DNA of 64,000 bases from Ichthyophis bannanicus. Taxonomy: Eukaryota > Chordata > Amphibia > Gymnophiona > Ichthyophiidae. This document shows, piece after piece, positions 55,693 to 64,000 of this stretch (position 1 is the first letter of the stretch; each line of letters opens with the position of its first letter). The position numbers and the translations under genes are program-made. The stretch is taken from the NCBI GenBank assembly GCA_033557465.1, contig CM066039.1, forward strand, positions 49,567,788-49,631,787. The letters run 5' to 3'. Below the pieces are notes generated by a model that worked only from the letters and a program-made list of their open reading frames with translations, was not told where the DNA came from and searched no databases.

Positions 55693-58600
55693 AGAACATC
55701 AGAACATAAGATATGCCATACTGGGTCAGACCAAGGTCCATCAAGCCCAGTATCCTGTTTCCAACAGTGGCCAATCTAGGTCGTAAGTACCTAGCATTTT
55801 CCCCAAAAGACACAGGTTCCACAACGTTTGTATTGGGTCAAGCAGTGATATCCCGGGTCCCTTTTAATAATGGTTTATGGACCTTTCCTCCAGGAAATTG
55901 TCCAAACCTTTTTTAAACCCAGCTACACTAACAACTTTTATTACATTCTCCAGTAACAAATTCCAGAGTTTGATTACACGTTGAGTGAAAAAATATTTTC
56001 TCTTCTTAGTCTTCAATAGGTTATCCTGTAGCTTCATTGCATGGCCCCTAGTCTTTCTATATTCTCATGACGTAAACAATCGATCTATGTTTACCCATTC
56101 CATTCCGTTCATTAAATTTATAGACCTCTATCAAATCTCCCCGCAGCCATCTCTTTTCGAGGTCGAAGAGCCCTAACCTTTTTAGCCTCTCTTCATAGGG
56201 GTATCCTTCCATCCCCTTTAACATTTTGGTGGCTCTTCTCTGTACCTTTTCTAATAACGCTATATCCTTTTTAAGATATGGTGACCAGAACTGCACCCAA
56301 TATTCAAAGTGCGGTCACACCATGGAACGATACAGAGGCCTTATAATATCCTTTGTTTTATTTTCCATACCTTTCCTTATGATACCTAGGATTCTATTTG
56401 CTCTCTTGGCTTCCGCTGCACACTGGGCGGATGGTTTAACATGTTATCCATGATGACACATAAATCTTTTTCCTGGGTGGTGGTTCCTAATGTGGAACAT
56501 TGCATCGTGTAACCATAGTTTGAGTTATTCTTTCCTAGGTGCATAACTTTGCACTTGTCCACATTACATTTCATCTGCTATTTGGATGCCCAGTCTTCCA
56601 ATTTATCATGATCCTCTTGCAATTTTCCACAATCCTCATGGGTTTTAACAATTTAAATAGTTTTGTGTCATCTGTAAATTTGATAACCTCACTCGTTATT
56701 CCCATTTCCAGGTCATTTATGAATATGTTAAAAAGCAGTAGACCCAGCACAGATCCCTGGGGTACTCCACTATTCATCTTTCTCCATTGGGAAAATTGGC
56801 CATTTAGCCCTACCCTCTGTTTTCTATCTTTTAACCAGTTCCTGATCCACAATATTACACTGCCTCCTACCTCATGAATTTTTAATTTTGCCAAAAGTCT
56901 CTGATGAGGGCCCTTGTCAAAGGCTTTCTGAAAGTCCAGATACACTATATCAACCGACTAACCTTTGTATACCTGTTTATTCACACCTTCAAAAAAACAG
57001 ATTAGTAAGAAAAGATCTTCCTTGTCTAAAGCCATGTTGGCTGTCTCCCATTAAGCCATGACAATCTACATGTTCGGTAATTTTGTTCTTTATGATGATA
57101 TCTACCATTTTTCCCAGTACTGACTTCAGGCTCACCGGTCTGTAGTTTTCCGGATCACCCCGGAACCCTTTTTAAAAATTGGTGTTACATTGTCTATCCT
57201 CCAATCTACAGGTATTACAGATGATTTTAATGATAGTTCACAGATTACTAATAGCAGTCTCATATTTCAGTTCTTTCAACACCCTTGGAGGTATACCATC
57301 TAGTCCAGGTGATTTGCTACTGTTCAGTTTATCAAATAGTTGTAATATATCTTCCCGGTGTATCGATATTTCATTCAATTGTCCTGCAGTATCACCTTTA
57401 AATACCACTTCAGTCATGGGTAACATCCCTACATCTTCCTCAGTAAAGACTGAAGCAAAGAGTTCATTCAGTCTCTCCACTATGGCCTTGTCCCCTCTTA
57501 TTGCCCATTTTACCCCTCTATCATCTAATGGTCCAACTGACTCTCTCACAGTTTTTTTGCTACGACTGTATTTGAAAAAGTCTTTATTGCGTGTTTTTGC
57601 TTCTACAGCAAGCTTCTTCTCAAATTCTCTCTTTACCTGCCTTGCATCTAACTTGCCAGTGTTTGTGCTGTTTCCAGTTTTCGTCATTTGGCTCTTTTTT
57701 CCATTTTTTGAAAGATGGTTTTTTGGCAACAATAGCCTCTCTGACCTTACCTTTAAACCATGCTGGCAGTTTTTTGGACTTCCTTCCACTTTTCTTCAAG
57801 CATGGAATACAGCTGGTCCGGGCTTCCAAGATAGTATTTTTAAAGAACACCCAAGCTTGATGTAGGTTTTAACCTTTGCAACTGCTCCTTTTAGTTTTTT
57901 CTTAACTAGTTTCCTAATTTTATCATAGTCTCCCTTTTGAAAGTTAAAAGGTAGTACTGTGGATTTCCTTACCATCCCTCCTCCATTAATTAAATCAAAC
58001 ATGATCTGCTATGATCACTGTTGCCAAGTGGCCCCAACACCCTTATCTCTTGCACCAGGTCTGGTGTTCCACTAAGGACTAGGTCCAAAATGGCTTCCCC
58101 TCTGGTTGGTTCATGAACCAACTACTCCAAGAAGCAGTCATTTATTTCATCTAGAAACTTTATCTCCCTAGCATGTCCTGCCGTGATACTGACCTAATCA
58201 ATACCAGGGTAATTGAAATCACCCATTATTATTACTGTGCTGTAACTTTTGTTAGCTTCCTTGATTTTTTTGAGCATTTCATCATCCATTTGTTCATTCT
58301 GGCCAGGCGGTCTATAGTACACCCCCACTGCCTTCCCTTTTTTACATGGAATTTCAATCCATAGAGATTCTACAGCAAATTTTGTTTCCTGAAAAACTTT
58401 AATCCTTTGTGACTCAATGTCCTCTCTAACATAGAGCGCAATCCCTCCACCAATTTTATGAGCTCTATCATTACGATATAGTTTGTACCCAGGTATCATA
58501 ATGTCCCACTGGTTGTCCTCTTTCCACCATGTTTCTGAGATACCAATCATTTCTAACCTTTCATTTAGTGCTATATATTCTAACTCTCACATCTTATTTT

Positions 58601-58915
58601 TTAGACTTCTATCATTTGTATAAAAGCATTTTAGAGATTGTCTTTTATTCATATTAATCTGGCTATCAGTAGGCAGGGGTAATTTGGAATCTTTAAACTC
58701 TGTCTGCTCCATACTCAAGGGCATTTGGGCTACTTTTGTCTTCATTGGAACCTCTCCACTGATATGACCTAACTTCAGTCTTTTGGTAGTATCCTTCAAG
58801 AATACATTGTTCCGAACCTTGCGCTCTTGGGCGACTGTCAGCTGTCCCCTATTATCTAGTTTAAAAGCTGCTCTATCCCCTTTTTAAAGGTTAATGCCAG
58901 CAGCCTGGTTCCATC
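55693..58915 (-). mobile_element. CR1 LINE, ORF2 and 3' UTR, host of a nested copy
   Basis: The minus-strand copy has the 3' terminus, 3' UTR, RT, linker and endonuclease. Its upstream part (ORF1, 5' UTR) continues at 60887-61890 after the nested plus-strand copy (58916-60886). The join restores the order seen at 28100-28140 ('ggttccatc' then 'cc..ttaaggtga..cccatccc'). Many frame breaks make it clearly defective. Confidence 0.93.
56057..58799 (-). pseudogene. CR1 ORF2, frame-broken endonuclease and RT
   Basis: In order on the minus strand: N-terminal endonuclease 'SQINMNKRQSLKCF' (58587-58799), 'MIGISETWWKED' and 'MGDFNYPGID' (58194-58550), an SDH-type block near 58010 after a frameshift, linker 'KKLPAWFKGKVREAI' (57620-57850), 'PLDDRGVKWAIRGDKA' and 'SPGLDGIPPRVLKEL' (57238-57789), RT palm with 'LDFQKAFDKGPHQ' and a box 'FTDDTKLF' in place of FADD (56571-56945), and thumb (56057-56296). 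At least five frame changes exist. The protein would have performed nicking and reverse transcription; it is a pseudogene. Confidence 0.9.
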
Positions 58916-60886
58916 AAGGCATTGATAAGGCAGGCAAAGAGAGAATTTGAGAAGAAGCTTGCTGTGGAAGCAAAAACACGAAATAAAGACCTTTTCAAGT
59001 ACATTCGTAGCAAAAAACCTGTGAGAGAGTCAGTTGGTCCATTAGATGATAAAGGGGTTAAAGGAGCACTAAGAGGCGACAAGGCGATAGCGGAGAGACT
59101 GAATGAATTCTTTGCTTCGGTCTTTACTGAGGAAGATGTAGGGATGTTATCCATGACTGAAGTGGTATTTAAAGGTGCGGAAGAATTGAAGGAAATATCG
59201 ATACATTGGGAAGATGTCTTACAACTATTAGATAAACTGAAGAGTAGCAAATCACCTGGGCCGGATGGTATACATCCAAGGGTGTTGAAAGAACTGAAAT
59301 ATGAAATTGCAGTCCTGCTATTAGTAATCTGTGAACTATCATTAAAATCATCTCTAATACCTGAAGATTGTAGGATCGCCGATGTAACACCAATTTTTAA
59401 AAAGGGTTCCAGGGGTGATCCGGGAAACTACAGACCGGTGAGCCTGACGTCAGTACCGGGAAAAATGGTAGAAACCATCATAAAGAATAAAATTACTCAG
59501 CATGTAGATAGTCACAACCTAATGGGAGACAGCCAACATGGCTTTAGACAAGGAAGATCTTGTCTTACTAATCTGTTATGTTTTTTTGAAGGAGTGAATA
59601 AACAGGTGGACAAAGGTGAGTCGGTTGATATTGTGTATCTGGACTTTCAGAAAGCCTTTGACAAGGTCCCTCATCAGAGACTTTTGGCAAAACTAAAGAG
59701 TCATGGGATAGGAGGCAGTGTACTATTGTGGATCAGGAACTGGTTAAAAGATAGAAAGCAGAGGGTAGGGCTCAATGGCCAATTTTCCCAATGGAGAAAG
59801 GTGAATAGTGGTGTACCCCAGGGATCTGTGCTGGGTCCGCTGCTTTTTTGACATATTCATAAATGACCTGGAAAGTGGAATAACGAGTGAGGTTATCAAA
59901 TTTGCAGATGACACAAAACTATTTAAAGTTGTTAAAACCCAAGAGGATTGTGAAAAATTGCAAGAGGATCTTGATAAATTGGAAGACTGGGCATCAAAAT
60001 GGCAGATGAAATTTAATGTGGACAAGTGCAAGGTTATGCACCTAGGGAAGAACAACCCAATCTATGGTTACACGATGCAAGGTTCCACATTAGGAACCAC
60101 CACCCAGGAAAAAGATTTAGGCGTCATTGTGGATACCATGTTAAAACCCTCGGCCCAGTGTGCAGCGGCGGCCAAGAGAGCAAATAGAATGCTAGGTATG
60201 ATAAGGAAAGGAATGGAAAATAAAACAAAAGATATTATAATGCCTCTATATCGTTCCATGGTGAGACCGCACCTTGAATATTGTGTGCAATTCTGGTCGC
60301 CGTATCTTAAAAAGGATATAGAGATTTTAGAAAAGGTACAGAGAAGAGCCACCAAAATGGTAAAGGGGATGGAAGGATACTCCTATGAAGAAAGGCTAAA
60401 AAAGTTAGGGCTCTTTAACCTGGAAAAGAGACGGCTGAGGGGAGATATGATGGAAGTCTATAAATTAATTAACGGAGTGGAACGGGTAAACGTAGATCGA
60501 TTGTTTACCTTATCAGAATATAGACAGACTAGGGGACATGCAATGAAGCTACAGGGTAAACTATTTAAGACTAATAAAAGAAAATATTTTTTCACTCAAC
60601 GTGTAATCAAACTCTGGAATTTGTTACCGGAGGATGTAGTAAAGGCTGTTAGTGTAGCTGGGTTTAAAAAAGGTTTGGACAAGTTCCTGGAGGAAAGGTC
60701 CATAAACCATTATTAAGAAGTGACCGAAGATATCAATGCTTGACCCAGTACAAGCATTGTGGAATTTGTGTCTCTTGGGGAAACTGCTAGGTACATGTGA
60801 CCTAGATTGGCCACTGTTGGAAACAGAATACTGGGCTTGATGGACCTTGGTCTGACCCAGTATGGCATATCTTATGTTCTTATGTT
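58916..60886 (+). mobile_element. CR1 LINE nested copy, youngest-looking
   Basis: The plus-strand copy starts in the ORF2 linker ('aaggcattgataagg') and has a complete 3' UTR ending 'ggcatatcttatgttcttatgtt'. It lies in the ORF1/ORF2 junction of the minus-strand CR1; 'catc' borders both sides. It carries only one evident frame break and an intact FADD box, so it is the least decayed CR1 here. Confidence 0.94.
58922..60716 (+). pseudogene. CR1 ORF2 reverse transcriptase with one frameshift
   Basis: Two overlapping frames (58922-59851 and 59808-60716) cover the linker, RT fingers, palm and thumb up to the natural end 'DKFLEERSINHY'. Motif A 'LDFQKAFDKVPHQRL', 'GVPQGSVLG' and 'VIKFADDTKLFKVV' are present. 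The frames part at a T run near 59843-59849, which has six T where other copies have five, so a single-base gain explains the break. The endonuclease is missing by 5' truncation. The first methionine is internal. Confidence 0.94.
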
Positions 60887-61890
60887 CATCCCAGTTAAGG
60901 TGAAGCCCATCCCTTCGGAAGAGCCCCTCCTTTCCCTAGAATTTTCCCCAGTTCCTAACAAATCCAAAACCCTCATCCTTGCACCATTGTCTCATCCACG
61001 CATTGAGACTCTGGCGCTCTGCCACCCTTTTGGGTCCTGTGCATGGAACGGGAAGCATTTCGGAGAATGCTACCCTGGAAGTTCTGGATTTCAACTTCCT
61101 ACCTAAAAGCCTAAATTTAGCCTCCAGAACCTCCCTACCACATATTCCTATGTATTTGGTACTGACATGTACCAAGACAGCAGACTCCTCCCCAGCACTA
61201 TCTAAGACCTCGTCTAGGTGGCATGTGAGGTCCGCTACCTTCACACCAGGCAGGCATGTTACCAGGCAATCCTCATGTCCACCAGCCACCAAGCTAGCTA
61301 CATGCCTAATGATCGAATCACCAACTATAACGGCTGTCCTAACCCTTCCCTCATGGGCACATGGCCCTGGAGAAACTTTTGCGGTGCGAGAAGGTTTTAC
61401 ATCACCTGGAGGACAGGTTCTAGCTACAGGATCACTTCCTGCCACACCAGGGTGATGCTCTCCTGTCACGTGACCTCTCTCCTCCATAGCAACAGGGATG
61501 CTGCCAGACTGGAGGTGGGACTTCAGTACTATATCCCTGTAGGTCTCGTCTATGTACCTCTCTGTCTTCCTTATGTCCTCCCAGTCTGCTAATCTAGCCT
61601 CCAGAGATTGGACTCGTTCCATGAGAGCAAAGAGCTCCTTGCACCTAGTGCACATGCAAGACCCCTCACCAACTGGGAGAAAATCATACATGTGACACTT
61701 AATGCCAAAGACTGGAAAATTCCCATCTCGCTGCTGGACTGTTGTCTGCATCTTAGTTTTAAGGTTGTGTTTAGATATTTAAGTTCTTACCTACTAAGTA
61801 TTGGTGGGGATACTTATACTAATAAAACTACACCTAATACGTTTAATGTACTTTGTTCACCTGAAGCTTAATTAATCTCAGGTCCTTAAT
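60887..61890 (-). mobile_element. CR1 LINE ORF1 and 5' UTR part of the host copy
   Basis: Continues 55693-58915 upstream of the nested copy. It ends in 5' UTR ('tacttatactaataaaac', 'ctcaggtccttaatg'), where homology to 29208-29345 stops at about 61890 and the next, plus-strand CR1 begins head-to-head. Confidence 0.92.
60936..61751 (-). pseudogene. CR1 ORF1, esterase-type, full length but mutated
   Basis: A single 271-codon frame starts MQTTVQQRDGN and is the most complete ORF1 here. Residues about 18-43 hold the Cys/His knuckle (first Cys is lost: FGIKCHMY, CMCTRC), about 44-60 a coiled coil ('LMERVQSLEARLADWED'), then a linker, 'TAVIVGDSIIRHV' (the GDS nucleophile block of SGNH hydrolases), and later 'VLVHVSTKYIG', where the copy at 28178 keeps VGTND. 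Loss of the GxND block suggests an inactive esterase. The protein binds element RNA in known CR1/L2 relatives. It is intact in length, so it might still be translated. Confidence 0.88.
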
Positions 61891-62926
61891 GTGGCCACTT
61901 GGCAAAAGTGATGACAGCATGATCGCGTTTGATTTAATTAATGGAGGAGGAATGGTAACAAAATCCACATTGCTACCTTTTAACTTTCAAAAGGGAGACT
62001 ATAATAAAATGAGGAAAATAGTAAAGAAAAAACTAAAAGGAGCAGTTGCAAAGGTTAAAGACTTACATCAAGCTTGGCTGTTGTTTAAAAATACTATTTT
62101 GGAAGTCCAGACCAGCTGTATTCCATGCTTTAAGACTTGTGGAAGGAAGTCCAAAAAACTGCCAGCATGGTTTAAAGGTGAGGTCAGAGAGGCTGTTGCG
62201 AAAAAAGCATCTTTCAGGAAATGGAAAAAAGAGCCAAATGATGAAAACGGGAAACAGCACAAGCATTGGCAAGTTAAATGCAAGGCATTGATAAAGCAGG
62301 CAAAGAGAGAATTTGAGAAGAAGCTTGCTGTGGAAGCAAAAATGAGTAATAAAGACTTTTTCAAGTACATTTGTAGCAAAAAACCTGTGAGAGAGTCAGT
62401 TGGACCATTAGATGATAGAGGGGTAAAAGGGGCAGTAAGAGGGGACAAGGCCATAGCAGAGAGACTGAATGAATTCTTTGCTTCTATCTTTGCTGAGGAA
62501 GATGTAGGGATGTTACCCATGACTGAAGTGGTATTTAAAGGTGCAGAAGAATTGAAAGAAATATTGATACACCGGGAAGATGTATTACAACTATTTGATA
62601 AACTGAAGAGTAGCTAATCACCTGGACCAGATGGTATGCATCCAAGGGTGTTAAAAGAACTGAAATATGAGATTGCAGACCTACTATTAGTAATCTGTGA
62701 GCTATCATTAAAATCATCTGTAATACCTGAAGACCGGAGGATCACCAATGTAATGCAAATTTTTAAAAAGGGTTCCAGGGGTGATCCGGGAAACTACAGA
62801 CCAGTGAGCCTGACATCAGTACTGGAAAAAATGGTAGAAACTACATAAAGAACAAAATTACTGATCATGAAGATAGTCATGGCTTAATGGGAGACAGCCA
62901 GCATGGTTTTAGACAAGGAAGACCTA
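61889..62926 (+). pseudogene. CR1 ORF2 linker and RT N-terminal region
   Basis: The frame 61889-62617 has the last endonuclease block as SDD ('LGKSDDSMIAFDL') in place of SDH, the linker 'KKLPAWFKGEVREAV', 'ERLNEFFASIFAEEDVGML' and ends at an in-frame TAA right after 'KLKSS', where other copies read SPGPDG. The same reading continues at 62636-62848 ('MHPRVLKELKYEI') and breaks again near 62846. Inactive. Confidence 0.9.
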
Positions 62927-63503
62927 GGGGTCTGTTTACTAAACGGCGCACTTGTACGGGGCGCACATGAGCGCTCTAAAAGATGTATTTAAGTGCTCTT
63001 AAGCGCCCCGTACGAGTGCGCGGCACATTAACGGGTCCCGCAAGCGTGCGCCGACAACGCGCACATTTGCGGGGCGGTAATGTGCGAAAGAGGCGTGCCA
63101 AGGCGAAATGAGGGCGGAGGAAGGCCCCCTAGGGGCGGAGAGACGGGGTCAGTGGGCGGAATGTGGGAGGGGAGAGACTCGCCGCACAGGAGCGTGCCCG
63201 AATCTGCAAAGAAATTTACCGCCAGTGAAACACTCGCGTTAGAGGTGCTGTGCCGGGAAAAGAAACCGTTTCCGTCAGCAATGTGCAGCACAATAGTGGA
63301 AGCCCAAAAACCGTGAGCAGTGTGATCTATGTGCACAGATCAAACGCCGTAATGTCACAGGGCACTAACCACACGGGCGCCGCGCACCTTAGCGCATCTG
63401 TCAATCACAGCTTCTGTTCTTCACGACGGAACGCCCACTCCTTATACGGCACCCGCTCGGTACCGCGGACCGCACAACACCGGCCTTTTAGTAAACAGAC
63501 CCC
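62927..63503. mobile_element. 577-bp Harbinger-like MITE, CTA duplication
   Basis: Perfect 17-bp inverted termini (GGGGTCTGTTTACTAAA) and CTA at both edges (62924-62926 and 63504-63506). Removing the element and one CTA rejoins the CR1 coding sequence at the expected length. Subterminal blocks ('gggtca-tgggcgg', 'ccgtttccgtcagcaatgtgcagcac') match the 3.8-kb element at 41302. CpG-rich compared with its surroundings. The frames inside are not supported as genes. Confidence 0.92.
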
Positions 63504-63506
63504 CTA

Positions 63507-64000
63507 GTCTTACTAATCTGTTATGTTTTTTTGAAGGTGTGAATAAACAAGTAGACAAAGGTGAGTCAGTAGATATAGTGTATCTGGACTTTCAGAAAGC
63601 CTTTGACAAGGTCCCTCATCATAGACTTTTGGCAAAATTAAAAAGTCATGGGGTAGGAGGCAATGTACTATTGTGGATCAGGAACTGGTTAAAAGATAGA
63701 AAGCAGAGGGTAGGGCTAAATGGCCAATTTTCCCAATAGAGAAAGGTGAATAGTGGAGTACCCCAGGGATCTGTGCTGGGTCCGCTGCTTTTTGACATAT
63801 TCATAAATGACATGAAAATAGGAATAACGAATGAGGTTATCAAATTTGCAGATGACACAAAACTATTTAAAGTTGTTAAAACCCATGAGGATTGTGGAAA
63901 ATTGCAAGAGGATCTTGATAAATTGGAAGACTGGGCATCCAAATGGCAGATGAAATGTAATGTGGACAAGTGCAAAGTTATGCACCTAGGAAAGAAAAAC
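63507..64000 (+). pseudogene. CR1 ORF2 RT palm region, one stop
   Basis: After the MITE the RT continues ('NKQVDKGESVDIVYLDFQKAFDKVPHHRL'), meets a TAG at 63737-63739 where other copies read Trp ('FSQ*RKVNSGVPQGS'), and retains 'VIKFADDTKLFKVV'. It runs out of the window before the thumb. Confidence 0.9.

Larger units (their letters stand above)
61893..64000 (+). mobile_element. CR1 LINE, 5'-truncated, split by MITE, runs off window
   Basis: It starts at the end of the endonuclease region ('ggccacttggcaaaagtgatgacagc') and continues through linker and RT to the window end. A 577-bp MITE interrupts it at 62927-63503. It is head-to-head with the minus-strand copy 60887-61890. Confidence 0.93.

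Overview
The window reads as repeat-dominated nuclear DNA of a vertebrate. I find no conserved host protein-coding gene, rRNA or intact tRNA. It contains CR1 non-LTR retrotransposons whose 3' ends carry the CTTATGTT-type terminal repeat, L2-clade LINE remnants, an RTE-clade LINE piece, tRNA-headed SINEs, hAT-like and Harbinger-like DNA transposon remnants, and several palindromic families. This mix, with short G-poor or C-poor tracts and almost no CpG-rich DNA, fits an amphibian or non-avian reptile. The SINE head and CR1 tail resemble what I associate with caecilian amphibians, but that assignment is an inference from memory (about 0.5).

Layout. 1-2207: two minus-strand CR1 fragments. 2212-2859: an RTE 3' fragment bounded by an 11-bp direct repeat. 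2868-4560: a palindromic repeat, then an L2 tail carrying a hAT-like and a SINE insertion. 4.6-25 kb: unique-looking spacer with scattered SINEs, a 412-bp hAT-like MITE with an 8-bp target duplication (9857-10268), a 45-bp-arm hairpin (12980-13090), a 190-bp palindrome (14384-14572), a G-depleted tract split by an L2 element (18110-19840), and many 'gatattcag' repeats. 25033-29985: a nearly full-length but broken CR1 on the minus strand (5' UTR, ORF1, ORF2). 30-41 kb: L2 tails, SINEs, more palindromic repeats and an L2 whose ORF is split at a 14-bp direct repeat. 41302-45116: a 3.8-kb element with ~32-bp inverted termini and a TAA target duplication. 45.4-53.3 kb: three related multi-hairpin repeats, a 111-bp-arm palindrome, and CR1, SINE and hAT pieces. 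53412-54723: a 1,312-bp LTR-like unit (TGTC...GACA, ACAT duplication) holding an ATG-less open frame of about 218-270 codons. 55.1-64 kb: a nest of CR1 copies, with a plus-strand copy inserted in the ORF1/ORF2 junction of a minus-strand copy, then a head-to-head plus-strand copy split by a 577-bp MITE.

How the parts fit. The only coordinated biology visible is parasitic. CR1 ORF1 (zinc-binding, coiled coil, SGNH-esterase-like) and ORF2 (endonuclease plus reverse transcriptase) would act together in target-primed reverse transcription. SINEs share 3' tails with L2-like or RTE-like LINEs in this same window, the expected sign of borrowed machinery. The 577-bp MITE and the 3.8-kb element share termini and subterminal sequence and so form one Harbinger-like family. 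All autonomous frames I can see are broken. The most unusual items are the ORF-bearing LTR-like unit, the multi-hairpin repeats whose arms differ between copies yet still pair, and the 3.8-kb Harbinger-like element.
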